This document shows positions 25,401 through 38,800 of a stretch of DNA of 64,000 bases, in pieces. Origin of the DNA: Ifrita kowaldi (taxonomy: Eukaryota > Chordata > Aves > Passeriformes > Cinclosomatidae); NCBI GenBank assembly GCA_013398055.1, contig VZRS01002385.1:248001-312000 (forward strand), in the 5' to 3' direction. The notes beneath the pieces are model-generated. The model saw nothing but the letters and a program-made list of their open reading frames with translations. It was not told where the DNA came from and ran no database searches. Positions within the stretch are counted from its first letter, which is position 1, and each line of letters starts with the position of its first letter. The position numbers were made by a program, and so were the translations under genes.

Positions 25401-27766
25401 AAGATCTTTTGTTACAGATAAATTTGTCATGGGGCTAATTAAAGCTGTGAAATATGTTTGTATCTATGGGAAGGTGAACAAAGTTCCTGGAAATATTTTT
25501 TGCACTAATACGTTCTTTGCTTGGCAGGTAATTTAAATTTAATGAGGATGTGTAGCATTACTGAAAAATTATTATATGCATAAGGCCTCCTTTTACTTGG
25601 AGGCATAAGAATTGAGGAATTCAATTGTATAAGAAGGAAAAAAAAAAGACATGGTGTTCTGTTGATGGATGAGAATGAGGATTTATTTTGAGCTTTGGTG
25701 TTCAATCATCTCTTAATCCGTATTGTTTCTGACAGAGTTGTTAACACTCTTTTTTCACAGTACATGAGGAGTTCTTAAAAAATTTTTATTAATGTAATTT
25801 CTTTACTCTTCCTAATTTGTGAGAGGTCGAGACTGAAAGCAGGGTTGGTTTAGCTACATTTTGTTTCCACTTATGTTATAAAAAAAAAAAAACCCAACAA
25901 AGCAAAAAAACCACCTATTAAGGTTAACAAAAACATTTAAATTATAGTCTTACCCTGAAAGAAGACAGCTCCGTATAAGCAGAAGTATAAAATGCCCTAC
26001 CCAAGTCTAGGGGAGGTTCTCAGAAAGTCTTGCACAAGTTCCTAAAGACTCTGAAAGCTGACCCAGAATATGGTTAACTATTATATTGCCTAGCAATCTA
26101 GGAATCTTTAGCATGAAATAGGGCAAAAGCGAGCATCCCAAAGCATTTTTGGTTGTGATCACAAATACATATTGAAAATTATTGGTATGCTTAGAAGTCA
26201 TGATTTAAACAATACTTTAGCACAGGAATTTAAAGAGTTAAAAGGAAAATAATTTTTATGGGAAGCTCATTTGATATATGGCAACTAATCCAAAGGTTCT
26301 TGATATAAAAAGCTAATAAAGCCTCTGATTTTGTTTATTCAACTAATGAGAAATTGAAGTTGACCTTTTATTTCCTGCTGATTGTGAGGTAACAGGGTAG
26401 CAGTGAAGTGCTGGGAAGTTTACTAGCCAAGTTTGATGTGGTCAAAAAAAGGAAGCCAGTAAAAAGAAAAGGGGGAAATGATGGCCTGGTTAGGATTCTG
26501 AATGAGATTTGTAGATTGGGTGGACAGAGACAGTTCTGGGTGAAATGGTTTGATCAGTGAAAAGGGTAATTGAATTTGAGGTTTAAGATGTGAAAGCAAA
26601 AGAAATAAAACCATGGACAAACCCCTGAAGAATCTGTATAGAAAACACAGAGCAGAGAACAAGGGGAACCCACTTAGCAGAAACATGGAAGGAGTGATGT
26701 GATTTGATAAGAAATGGATCTCATGGAAACTGATGAAAAATCAGATCCATGAGGAAGTAAACTTCTTTACAGTGGGGAGGGTTAAGGAGGTTAAAGACAG
26801 AGTATTGGTTCTGGTGTATATAGTTAAGCAGATATCAGAAATTTTGGCAAGAGCAATTTTTGTTGTAAAGGACTTCTTTAAAAAGGATGACACAAACAGA
26901 GGGAAACTTCAGGGATCAGTTGTAAATACTGTGTTCTTTGAGCTTGTCAGTGAAAAGACATGATGTACAATGATAGTCCTACAGATGCACAAGCCACAAA
27001 TGTTCTAGTATAGTTTAGTTTTTCTATAGCTTACACTACATGAATCTGTAATAATAAAAAATATATATAGGCTAATAAAGTCAGTCTGTTCAGCTCAGGG
27101 CTGATTCTTTTGGTTAATAGCATAATCTGTGTTCAAATGGAAGAAAAGGCATAAGACTATGTAAAAAATAGTTATTCCATATGTACCTATTAAGAAGATA
27201 TGCAAACAGTTGCCATAGTAAATGTTGGTAAGTTATAATTTAAATAATTTTGTACTCTCCCTTACAGGAGAGAGAAACTAGTTCCTTTAGTGAACATACA
27301 TAATTCATATATATATAAAATTCACATACATATATAGATATGATATATGTGCCGCCAGTTTTGTTCATTCATTTTTTCTAAGCTGTGTTTAAAAAAAAAA
27401 ATTTGGATGAGAATTTAATAGTTCAACCTGAAAAATACATTTTAAATGCCCTTAAGTATCTTGATTGTGCTTGCACTGTTAATAGTAGTTCTTTAGCAGG
27501 GATGATGGGAAATAGTTGTATATTTTGTAAGGAATTCTCAGAATTTCTTGGAGAAATAATAGCATTAAGAAAAGAAGATCTGCAAGAGCTGATGTTAAAT
27601 ATCCATTGTTTCTTGGTTATGTTTTGTATATCTATTTGTTGTGGTATGTTCCTGTTGTTCTAACATTGTTTTAATCCTCTGTATGTAAAATTTATGTGCA
27701 GTAACATAAACCTGAAGGAGGAAGCTTGGTTGCCAAAAGATAATTTGGTAAATATATTTTTTTCAG

Positions 27767-27932
27767 ATATCTTTTGATATATAATCCTACGGAACAAGAG
27801 CGATTTTCAGTGGTTTCAGTCAATGTGAATTCACCCAGAGTTAAATTATTGTCTCCTTTGGGAAAACCTGTTACTCTCCAAATTAGTGCTGTTTGGGATG
27901 GAGCAACTACAGTATCACATGAAGCTTATCAG
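27767..27932 (+). CDS. MAN2A1: MAN2A1 exon e: first C-terminal beta strands
   Basis: Completes the Arg, then YLLIYNPTEQERFSVVSVNV, SPRVKLLSPLGKPV and QISAVWDGATTVSHEAYQ, ending on a codon boundary at residue 246 of the visible part. YNPxEQxR and QxSAVWD are conserved family positions at the start of the C-terminal beta-sandwich. The acceptor is preceded by a T-rich tract (tatttttttcag) and the donor is gtaccc. Confidence 0.95.
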
Positions 27933-29737
27933 GTACCCTACTTTAAGTAAAAAGCATTAAAATATGTTTTTTGACAGATGCTGTAGCTTCATAGTTGAAG
28001 AAAATGGAAAGCATGTTTTATATGTTCTATTCTCTGTAGACAGTACTGTTGATTCAGTCATTTTGAGAAAAAAAAACCAACAAAAACCCCTAAAAAATCA
28101 ACATACATGTGTTTAGCATTAATATTTCTTAAACTGATAAACTTTTGTGATATCATTTATTACATTTAAAGGATCAGTTTCAGCTGCATGACTGGAAAAT
28201 ACTAGATGTGTGTCTTTTTCCCTAACTTTCCTCAGGCTGCTTCTTCCTTTAAGTGCTAACACACAGTCACACAAGCCTGTATGTTCTCAAGCACTCCAGC
28301 TGGAAGGTCTTGTAGGTGCAATGACTTAAGCATTTACATTCAGATGTTTTCTTCCCTTCCAAATACTCGAGCTGGACAGATATCTTCAAGCCCACCTCCT
28401 GTTTTTTGTTCGAAACAAAACTGCTGAGAATTTTTGAGTTGTACATCATTATAGAAGATTGTCCTCAATGATCAGAAACTTACTTTGCTAAATTTTTAAT
28501 GATACAGTAATAGTGTATTATTGTAATAGTAATACTGTGTTGCTTTCAGGCTTATGTTTTGATTTCTTTTGATGTAGGAACTTCATTCAGGATAATATTT
28601 CTGTGAAGACAATTCAGTAACTGTCTCTCAGTTGTATTCCAAAGGGATAATTTTTGTGGGTAAACATTGTTAAGCAGCTCAACCCCATGCACCTGCTTGT
28701 TCACTGACTCAGTGGGGTGGAGGAGAAAGTTGGATGGATAATGGTGAGAAAGCTCGTGGGTAAAGCTGAAGCTGTGCACACAAGCAGAGCAAAACAAGGA
28801 ATTCATTCACTGTGTCTCAAGTTTGGGCAGGTGCTCAGCCAATCCCAGCAGAGTGCGGCTCCATCACACGGGGCAGTGACTTGGAAAGGCAAACCCCATC
28901 ACTCCAAACATCCCTTCTTCCTTTTTCTTCTCACAGTTTTTGTTGCTGAGCATGATGTCACATGCTTTGGAATATCCCTTTTGTCAGCTGGGGTCAGCTG
29001 TCCCGGCTGTGTGCCCTCCCAGCTCCTTGTGCACCCCGGCCTCGTCCCTGGTGGAGCAGCAGAAAGGGCCCTGATGCTGCATAAGCCCTGCTCAGCCGTA
29101 GCTGAAACATCCCTGTGTTATCAATGTGGTTAATACTGAAACCAAGCACCGTATGTGCTACTATGAAGAAATTTAAGTTTATTCCAGCCAAAACCAGCAC
29201 AATAATTAGTATTTTTATTGCCTGAAGAAGAGGAAATGAAATGACTTATCTGGACCTCAAATTCTAAACAAATTGCTTTGGAGATGTACCTTGCATACTA
29301 CTCTTCTGTGCAGATTATAGCTCCTAAAAAAAACAGAGACTAAAAATGAGACATTTGCTTTATACTTAGTTGTTTAAATTCAGGCATTTTTGAATTTAAA
29401 TTTCAAACTGAAGCGATAAGTAGAGTCCGCGTGCACTTGATCCAGTACGCATGCATCTTCAATGAAAAGCAGATATTTCAGAACCGCATACCACAGCTAA
29501 CATTCTTAACAAGATTGAAAATTATTATTGCATTAATATAATGGTAATCTTGATGCTAAGCAAGTTACTGATGTAGATATTTTTGTTTGATAATTCTTTG
29601 TATTTATTTATGGACTATAGGAACACTCAGCCATCCTAAAATTATTCAAGCAAACGGAGTTACTCTGAACATAAATTCAGTATAGAAAGTTGATATTTTG
29701 CTATTTCTAGTAATGACTACTTATTTGCTCCCAACAG
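27933..29737 (+). other. MAN2A1 intron, 1.8 kb
   Basis: An LTR insertion occupies about 28656-29201; the flanks are AT-rich and otherwise featureless. Confidence 0.8.
28656..29201 (+). repeat. Decayed ERV-type solo LTR
   Basis: About 545 bases, ending ccagccaaaaccagcaca, a well-known 3' end of an avian ERV LTR family. Within it are aaaacaaggaattcattcac, 'TGCTCAGCCAATCCCAGCAG', 'GAGCATGATGTCACATG' and 'GGGGTCAGCTGTCCCGGCTG'. The 5' end is worn but probably begins near tgtgggtaaac at 28656. The stretch is clearly more GC-rich than the intron around it. There is no internal retroviral coding region, so it is a solo LTR. Its open frames (138 and 84 codons) are by-products. A target-site duplication could not be set with confidence. 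Confidence 0.85.
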
Positions 29738-29968
29738 ATCTCTTTTGTGGCACATCTACCACCTCTTGGGATTGGAGTTTACCAGCTTTTGGAGGATGAC
29801 AGTTCAGAAGCAGTTTTAGCTGACTATAACATATATGTAAGGAATAGCAGACAGGAGAAGCCAGACAGAGTTTTCAAGATAAAAGAGATGCAGAATTCTG
29901 TGGATAATATAATCTTAGAAAATGCGTACATGAAACTGTGGTTTTCTGGAATGTCTGGATTACTGGAG
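29738..29968 (+). CDS. MAN2A1: MAN2A1 exon f: beta-sandwich
   Basis: This 231-base, phase-0 exon is the largest in the window. It encodes ISFVAHLPPLGIGVYQLLED, then a variable stretch with NSRQEKPDRVF, then ILENAYMKLWFSGMSGLLE. HLPPLG is the family motif of the beta domain. The region between about 29820 and 29900 is the least conserved part relative to mammals. The acceptor is cccaacag and the donor is gtatgt. Only 75 bases of intron separate it from the next exon. Confidence 0.95.
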
Positions 29969-30043
29969 GTATGTTATGTTTTACTTTTTTGAGAACTTTT
30001 GTGCTTCTTTATGGAAACCTAACATGAATCTCTGTCCTTTTAG
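29969..30043 (+). other. Minimal 75-bp MAN2A1 intron
   Basis: GTATGT donor and CTTTTAG acceptor with only 75 bases between exons f and g, against 0.4 to 16.8 kb for the other introns in the window. Both flanking exons are in phase 0. The intron's 75 bases are a multiple of three, but it contains in-frame stops (for example TGA within ttgagaac), so retention would end translation. Confidence 0.95.
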
Positions 30044-30166
30044 AAAATAAATACCAAAGAAGATGGTAAAAACCATCAAATGAAGGTGGAGTTTGCTTGG
30101 TATGGGACTACCAGTAACCGAGATAAAAGTGGAGCTTATCTCTTCTTACCAGATGGAGCTGCCAAG
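30044..30166 (+). CDS. MAN2A1: MAN2A1 exon g: active-site tyrosine exon
   Basis: A phase-0 exon of 41 codons: KINTKEDGKNHQMKVEF, AWYGTTSNRDKSGAYLFLPD, GAAK. The Tyr of SGAYLFLP (30137-30139) matches Tyr727 of the fly enzyme, which hydrogen-bonds the mannose in the active site. It is present, supporting a working enzyme. The acceptor is ctttttag and the donor is gtaaac. Confidence 0.95.
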
Positions 30167-33100
30167 GTAAACCTTCTGTTTGCAAAGAGATTCTACTCTT
30201 GAAGTAACTTGAAGTGTTTGGCAAATACAGATTGGAAGAGCTAGTTGTCCCCAAAACTGAAATAAAAGCTGTGTAGCTAGACATAATGACATCAGTTACT
30301 GAAATGATTGGCAGAAGTTCGTACTTCCTAACCCTACATCAGAGCAAAAACACGATAGAAACTTGAAAATGTGAAAATCTAGGGAATGTTTATGATTCCC
30401 AGAAAAAACTTAAGATGTGATCCTTGCAAGAAATCCAGTGAGATGTGACCATTCATTATCAATGAAATAAGTTCATTTTCACTTCATATGGTGAAAATGT
30501 GTAGGACGTACTGATTCATTTCTACTTCTTCACTTTTCTGATTTTTAATATATTTTTTTAATTGTGAATGAGTTGCTTCTGGTTCAGAGCTACTTTTTAA
30601 GCTGATATTAGCATATTTAGTTTATTATAGTAATTAAGATACTGAGTCCCAATTGGTGAATATAAAGACAGAGTAGCAAGGAACCGTTCTGATTTAGTTC
30701 TCTAGGGTTATCTGTATTTTTAGCTGTGTAATTACTGGAGAGCAACAGCATACTCCTATTAGTTTTCAAATTGGAAATTGGGAAATGGCAGTGTTCTTAC
30801 AGTGACTTAATTACCATATGGAGCCTACTCTACCCCTTTTGGAACAGGAACGGTGATATTTCAGACGGCAAAAGATAAAATAACGAACATTTATGAAGCT
30901 AGCTAGTTGGCAGCGTATTTCTTCTGAGTTCCTCTTGTGAAAAGCTAAGTTGCATGCAAATATGAGTTCTATGCTTACCGTTTTAGGAAATACGCAAGAG
31001 TTAATCATTCTACTTTTTGGCAGGAGGGAGGGGTGTTTGGTTTTTCTTTCTTCTTCTTTTTTTCCCCCCTCTTTTATGTAAATCAGTCTGGAAGGGACAG
31101 AACAGTTTACTTTTCTTTTAGCAGCCTTTCCTGGAAGCATAGCTTTTGAGGTCTGTGAGTTGACAGTTCTAAGCTATTTAGTATATTTAGTCCCATAATT
31201 GTTTATTTCAGATATCTTTATCAGGGTTCCCTTACCCTTCATTTTATATGTCATTTCATATTTCTTCATTTTATTGTGTTTTTATCTGTGAATACTGGAA
31301 CAATATCACTTACAGTTTTTAAATTTTACCTTTTACTAACTGCGTTGTCACACTTTAATTTCATTTTATATTCTAATTCATCTTTTGCTTATAAAAATAA
31401 TCACTAAATCTTGCAGTTATGTAATTTTAACTATGCCTTTAAGTTACTTGGTTTATTAAAGTAATCTGGACTAATTGAGGTAGCAAAATGGTATGGCTTA
31501 AGCAGAAGAAGTCTGTCACATGTCTGCAAGCACACCTAGAAAAGAAAAATGAAATTTAACTGCATTTTAAGTTAACATTAAAAGGGTGGTGTTCAACTTT
31601 TGTAACATTTTATACAATAAAAATGAAATTGTGATACTTCTGAAAATTCTGCTTCATTAATATTATGCTTCACCATAAGGCTCATTTGGCTTGCATTTTA
31701 ATAACACTAATTAAGTTGCCCCACTGGGAATAACAATGTAATTCTGTAGTAGTTTCTAAACCAGTTTGAACTAATGTTTTCTGTCTTAAAAGAAACGCCA
31801 TCTGTTCAGGGTTCTTAGTGTGATGTGGATTGACTAACTTTCTAAGTCCTTGCGTGAATTGGCAATAGGATAAATGGCAGGCAGTTTTCTTGATTTCTGG
31901 CTAGGTGTTTTGTTTTGGTTTTTTCCTTACCTCCCTTACCCTATGTATTACAGCAAAATTTGCAAAGAATAATTGCTCTTTATGTTGGACTATTTTCCTC
32001 TGGTACGAGTAGAGTTATATGTTTTCTTTGCCCTTGTTAATTGATTAATTTGTCATCTGATAAATCTTTTGGTTACTTTATTTTCAGTTCTGCAGTACTC
32101 AGAAATTATTTTTCTTCATCGGGTTTAATCATCTGTCTGGCCACAGTGCTAAACTACAACAAAGTCCAGAGCAGAGGCACAGAGCAGGTCCTCCATCCTA
32201 CGGGTCTAGAGAGATAGGACAGTCCTCCTACCATGCCTTTGTGTTTTCTGCGAAATCAAAGGAAAAAGCAAGGCACCAGGGAAAAAGGCAGCATTTTAGT
32301 GTTTTTAAATGGCAGTGCAGTGTAACTGATTGACAGTGTTACCAAAATTTGGAAGGAAGGGGTTTCCTTGGGCTTTGCAACAAATATAAACAAAAGTGTC
32401 CTGTTCATGAAGAGAAAACATGTTTTTATCTCCTGTGATTTTGTGAAGGATAGCCAACTCATATTTTTGTAGATCTGTGGAAAAAAACCCACAGTATTCA
32501 ATAAACTTTGATACAATTAAGTGTCTGTATTTTCTTCTATGTATTCAAGACAAGTCAATACGTGATGACTTCTTACTAGCCCTGCTTGTTATCAATAGGG
32601 AATAGAGCAAAGCAGTTTCTTCCAAAGCGTCAGATGCTAAGTGTCTGTGGGATCAATGTGAATAGTTGATATTTTGTTTTACAAATAATTTTTTTCAGTA
32701 TCAAAGTGATGGGTTTTGGTACACTCAGACTAAGAAATTTTGATTCTCCCTCAGGCAGCTGGTTCTGTGATTCTGTGTATGTACTAGTTCCCATAGGTAC
32801 TTATGTACTTACAGAATATATAAGAAAACAGATTTTTTTTTTTTTTCCCTTGCAGGATCTCTAGTGCTAGAGCTAAAATACACGGTATTAACTCAATCTA
32901 ATCTCAAACCCTGCCAAATAAGGGGCAATCTGCTATTGAAAAAACACCTTTTCCTGTAGCCTTTGTCTTGAGGTCTTCTTTTTAAATCTCAGACCTATCC
33001 GGAGCATTTCATCTGTGGTTGAAAACTTTCCCCTGGGCATAGTTTTTTTTGGCATCCAGACCAACAGCTGCTGCACTACCAGAAGTTTTCTGGCCACACT

Positions 33101-35743
33101 AAAATTGTTAGGAGTGCTTTACTTGTCTACAAGGGGAGAAGCTTATTGCCTGTTCTTCATGCCTCCAGGCTGCAATATGCCATGCTGTATTCTATACAAG
33201 CCAGTAAATATTTTGGTGAAGGTGTATCTCCAGCTATGTCCATCCTTTGGCACCTGTTTTGATGTTAAGTATTTTGATGTATCCTAGGGATCCAAGTATT
33301 CTCCCTTAAAATTCCTAGCTAGCTTCTCTCCAGCCTTCCTGCCCACTTTCTTTCCAAAGGAAGGTTGTCTTAATTCTCTTGAATATGAGTACAGAAAGAT
33401 GATTTCTGAACCCTTTGACCCATAGTTCTGTTATCTTGTTTCTGAAAAATACTGATTTCCAGGCTCAACAAAAACTGCCTCAGCAGGCTGGTGGATCTTG
33501 TACAATGGAATTCATTCCAGTGGAGTTGAGGGGAACAGATATTGCAGCGGCTATTTATTTTAACTCTTTAGAAAGTGGAGTCTTCAGCCTTTTACATTCC
33601 TGTGTTACTCATCCAGCATCTCTCCATTTTGCTGGCTAGCTCCAGTGAGAGCCCAGCAAGAAATACTCCTACAAACTATGGCAGACCGTAAGATCTGTGT
33701 TACTTTGATAACAGAATATATTTGGCAGTCTGCTGTCTGTGCAAGTAACATTCTCCTGGGTCACAGGTCATTTGTTTGTCCTGATGACCTCAGGTTTCTC
33801 AGTTCATTTTCTGAGAGTTCCTTCAGGTGCTGTTTCAGTCTGTCTTTGCTAGCTTGAGTGTCTTCATGTTGCTGTAGCCTGCAGGGAGGATTTTGAAGGG
33901 TCTGAGTATTCCACCATTTGGTTTGTCATCCAGTCAGTTCCTCTGTGGGATTTTTAACTTCCAGAAGCCATGTAGTCACAGGTTAAATGAGTTTGTCTTC
34001 TCTACCTATGTGTGATAGAAAAGCAAAAACAATCTCTTCTGCCAGAAGGGGAGAATTCAGTCTACAGTTATGGATATTGTCAGTTTTTCACGGAAATAAG
34101 ATGTTCTACCCTGAGATCTGGTCTTCAAATTTCTTTTATCTCAGCATATTAGTTCATTGGGCTTATATGCCCCCTGAATACCACATTTCTGCTGTATTTC
34201 TCACCTAGCAAATGCGTTTTGCATAATAGATAACATTTGTCTGTCTTATTGACAAGATGAGACCCTATGGAAGTATTCCATCATTTTTTCATGTAGACTA
34301 TCAAGAAGTCCAAAACACTCTTTTGAGGGTTTTTATTGATTGACTGGATAAGATTTTCAGTAGGAAAAAGCCCTCTCTCCCAAAACCAAACAATCTTATC
34401 AAAGTGTAAGTAGATGTGATTTCTCTTCCAAAATCCTGTACAAAATATTCCTGTAGTTGATAACTGCAGAGTTGCTTCTTGGAGCTCTGGCAAAGCTTTT
34501 ATTAAGCAGTATTCTGAAGCTTTAAGAATAAGTATGTGAATAGAAAAAGCAGACTTTTAGCCCTTGAAATTCTCTTTCAGTTTTTTCTGTTCTACAATAC
34601 TTCTTGAAATCTTCCCTGTAAATATACAGAGTTATATGCTCGAAGAATGTTGGACATTTACCTGTACTTGTTCTTCTCTAGTATGTTTTCTCTGTATATA
34701 TGTAAGCTTGATCTCTGCTCTTCCTCAAGATGCATTCGATCTTTGGTGTCATTGCTTCAAGAAAGACCTGTCCTGTGCTCTGTCCTTATGGCCGTGCTAC
34801 ATACAGAAGGAAGGCAGCCACTCTCTGAGGGCTTTCTGCCTACGTGTTTTTCAAGAATTTGTGATGGGGTTTTTTTGAGTGAAGTCTTTATTTACAGCTG
34901 TTTCCCTGTCAAAGTGATTGTGTGTGTTGTGTTTTCATTTTGGCTTGTACACTGTCAATATTTAATTCATTTTTACCTTTGCAGCCATCCATTTATTTCC
35001 ATCTAGAGCACATAGTTTAGTTTGGGATCTATTGGCTTTTAAAAAACAGTTGTTGTTTGCCTAGCAAAGACTCTAAATGCTGTGACTACATGGAAAAATA
35101 ATTTTCTTCACCTCTTTGGTTTGATTGTTGATATGCAAAATTTGTCCTAGTCTGTGGGAGCCATGAGTAGCCATTGTCCTTGTTGACTTCTCGTAATGAT
35201 TCCCAGCCCTACCCTCCATTCCAGAGACCTCCTACTGGCAGTAGCTGTTTCTGATGAAGAAAAAGCTTTCCCTTCTACTTTCAAAAGGATATGCAATTTG
35301 ATCCCCAAGGCAGAGTAGGAGAGGCTTTCTTTATTCAGTGTACCACTGACAGAGGGAGTTAAACCACGTGCCACAAATTATGACCCTACAGTATTTAATT
35401 ACTGGTTGGCAGTTACAATTTTGCTAGCAAAAGACCTCAATCCAGATGCAATATCAATGCATTCATGTGCTTGTCTGTAGACCTTGTGTCCATTAATCCT
35501 CATAAAATACTTGTGAGATATGTAATGAGACTTTACCTAATTTTACCTAAAGAAAATGTGAGACTCAAGAGAAGTTGCTGAATTTCAGATTAGGAGTAAT
35601 TTTTTAATCTTCAGGTTTTTAGATCTCAAATGGTTTAAAAAAATAAAATGCTATTTTAATAGTTATTAAATACTTCAATTTTTGACACTGCATTTAGGCA
35701 AAACTTCCAAAATACTTACTCTGACTTTGTTTTCTTTTTGTAG
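30167..35743 (+). other. MAN2A1 intron, 5.6 kb
   Basis: The first 2.7 kb is ordinary AT-rich intron. From about 32.9 to 35.4 kb the base composition is richer in GC and many frames stay open (90, 74, 70, 73 and 104-119 codons on +), yet none shows recognisable protein motifs. I read it as possibly an old, unidentified repeat. Confidence 0.6.
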
Positions 35744-35858
35744 CCTTATATTTTTACAGACCCACCTGCCATAAGAGTTGCTCATGGAAAGATTTTCTCA
35801 GAAGTTGTTTGTTTTTTTCACCACATGACACATACCATGCGGCTGTATAAAGTCCAGG
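35744..35858 (+). CDS. MAN2A1: MAN2A1 exon h
   Basis: Encodes PYIFTDPPAIRVAHGKIFSE, VVCFFHHMTHTMRLYKVQ and the first base of a Gly codon. PPxxRVxHGxxxSEV is shared with mammalian Golgi mannosidases. The acceptor is tttttgtag after a long T-rich tract and the donor is gtaaga. The exon lies after a 5.6-kb intron. Confidence 0.94.
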
Positions 35859-38800
35859 GTAAGAACTGTGAAATTCTGTCTCTCTTGACAGTTATTTTAC
35901 ATCACTACGGTTTGGATCCTAGCTGCCTTTTTAATGTTTAAATGCAGTTCTGTCTGCACTAGTGCAGAGTTCATGAGACTGAAGTTGTATTGACTCCAGT
36001 GCAGTCTGATTCCTCTCTGAGTATCATGCTAGTCATTAAGCTGGTGTACTTGAACTCAACAGATTTGTTAGATACCTCTCCAGACTTTACTGACTCATCT
36101 GGATGCTGTAAATAGCTGTACATTTTGGAAATCAGACAAAAAGTAGAAATATCTTGGAGGTAAGGTAAAAAAAATAGTTTCTTTCACAGTTTCACATTGG
36201 CTGATGGAAGTACAATATATATTAATGGCCTTAATAGAGAAGTCTAGTTTGCTTCACAGCTCCAGGCCTTAGTTTTTTATGACCTTCCTTAGTATGTCCT
36301 TTATCTGCTTGGAAGAGCTTGTAACAGAATTGGCTGTGTCTGTTGAGAGGCACCAGCACCAAAGATCAACTTTTTGGTTCTTAGGACATAACATCATACC
36401 AGTTTTACCTTGTTTTCTTCAGTAAGGCTTTCAGGTTCTTGTCTTCTTACTGTTCAGCTACTGATTTCCAAGGAAATTCTAGTTAAACAGTCATTTTGGA
36501 AACTTTCTACCCTTCCAAACTTGATTAAATAGGCCACTGAAAAATGTAAGAGGAGGAAATCATGGTGCAATTGTATACAATTATTTTCCTATGGAAACTT
36601 GAGTTAACATGCATAAGTGTATCTTTCTGCAGTTAAGGAACATACATTTTCAGTTATTCATTATTTGTATTTACTGGAATTCTGAAATAAAGAAGCACTG
36701 GTTAATGTTTTCAGTTGAAGGAACTTACATGTTTTGTATTAGCAACTTTACTGCAGGAGTCAAATTGCCTTCATGTTTTTTAAAGTCTTATTTATAAATT
36801 CTTTTCCTAAACAACTTAAAAAAAAAAAAAAGGAAGTTATAAGTACTTTCAAAGTCTTTGCACTTTTCATTCTTTCTTTTAGGTTTCAAAAATAGTATTG
36901 ACATAATCTGTTTGATTTTTGGGTTTGGATTTTTTTTTTTGTTTCGTTTTAGTTCTAGTGTGTTTCACTCTAGAACTAAAATTGATTTGGATGCCTCATT
37001 TTTGTGACATGTGTCCATTGAAGTTTGAAGTTGCTGGAGTTTATACATATGCCAAAAGCTGATCAGAGTTCATACAGCTGATACAGTAATTATGGATCAA
37101 ACATTTGCTCACACTCCTTAGGAACACAAACCAAGACTTTGCATAGTAATTTGTTGTTGAAGATCCTAAGGAAACACAACTTGTATTCAAGATTATGGTT
37201 TCTTGGTTTTAGGTGACAAGTATGTAAAATCAGCTTAGAGCAAAAAAGGTACCTTGAGGTCAAGAGGTACCAGGTTGCCAAGAATGTGGAAAGAAAGTTA
37301 CATTCCTGTGTGAGTTTCAGTAAATTAAAATTCTCAGCAAGGAGGGAACTTATATAGGTGGATAGTGAAGTGGAGGGAAAGAGCCTGAAAAGCCTTTTTT
37401 TTTTTTTGTTAGGGTGAGGTTATTTTAAAGTTGATTTTTCGTAGTACTCCCTTTTCTTTAATTCACTACTAAATGCCTACGAGAAGTATTTTACTTCCCT
37501 TTCACAGTTACCAGAAAATGAGTTGTCAGTGAAAAATCACTTGCTTGCCAATTCCTAACACTTAAGTTTATGTTTCCTCGTGAGTGTACTGTCTACTTTT
37601 TTCCTTTGGTTTTTCTAACAATTTTTAATTAATCATGATGTTTCAATACTTACACCATTACATATGTAATGTGTACATGGGTAAGTCCTGTATCATGCTT
37701 CTAGCTTTGACAAGGAAAAATGATGCAAAATATATATTATATATTGTCTGTTTGCTTTTTGGTGTGTTTTTATTTAAATTTCTTCAAGTGTTCTTTCTCA
37801 AAGTTTAAAATTTGATAGCTTTGCATCGTTATTTTGCTAAGGTCTATTTCCTTTGGTTTGTAAGGGAAGTTATTTATAAAGCGTTACTTCAATTAAAATA
37901 AGATATTTTGAAGTCTTACTAGATACGTACAGTAAAAAAGCATGTGGAAAAAATCAATATGTGTATGTGTATAAATACATTTTGATTTCAAATAAGGACC
38001 TGATCTCCTGTTGTTACTTACCTGCTTGCCAAGGGGCAGCAAGCCTGATTGTGTGGCTAATCCAGTTGTTGGACAGTACTTCCAAGTCCTACATCTTCTT
38101 CAGCAATTTTGGGGAAAAAAACAGCTTTTACCTCTTTTGGCTTTAAAATTCTCTTGATTTTGGGGAGAAAATACTCTGGGTTGACAACTCTGTTTGGTAA
38201 TTGACCATTGAGTGATTTTTAACTTATGCTGCCATTGGCATCTGTTTTTGATATTAGCATGATTTTGTTAATCTTTTTATCAGAAGCTTCAAATGCTTTA
38301 TTTTCTTCATAGTTGTATTTTTGTATTATCTCGAATTATGTAGTACAAAAATGATGAAATTCTAAGCTAAAATACTGTATTCTTCTTCAATGTACTCATG
38401 CTTTTAAATATTTGGAAAAAGTACTTTAAATATTTGGAAAATCTCTGACTGGGGGCATCAAAAGTGGAGCATATAAATCCACATAATCCAGACTAGGTTT
38501 GGGAAAATAGACGTAATTAGCTGAACCAAATGTTTTCCATTTAGTACTGAAGTTTAATAGCCATTGGTAAATGTTAACATTTTAACAGTTGCTGTGCTTC
38601 TGCAGGTGGCACTCAGATTTTAAAATAGACAAGAAAACAAATATGTATCTCTGTTGTGCTTGGTGCAATTCTTTTCACAATCATTAGTCCCATCAGACTA
38701 CAGAAAGGGTAGAAGTGGTGATGGTGAATGATGGTATGATTTCACTCCAGACTGTGTCTTGAACTGTTTGAAAAGGTCAGGTTATTATTAAAGGTATTTA

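Larger units (their letters stand above)
10989..27766 (+). other. MAN2A1 intron, 16.8 kb
   Basis: The longest intron in the window. It contains a DIRS-like reverse-transcriptase relic at about 17868-18160, an old CR1 scrap at about 20205-20300, an (ATT)n array at 21044-21087 and a 19-N gap at 22444-22462. It is otherwise AT-rich and featureless, with a purine-rich stretch at about 26400-26970. Many short open frames occur but none looks coding. Confidence 0.8.

Noticed and set aside
26400..26970. Purine-rich stretch as an old LINE or gene
   Set aside because: I could not match its frames to any reverse-transcriptase or host motif.
28552..29200. Open frames of 138, 84 and 68 codons
   Set aside because: They lie inside or across the decayed LTR at 28656-29201 on both strands; no host protein signal.
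28641..29207. ataatt on both sides of the decayed LTR as a target-site duplication
   Set aside because: The left copy (28647-28652) is separated by three Ts from the likely TG start and the flanks are AT-rich, so coincidence is likely.
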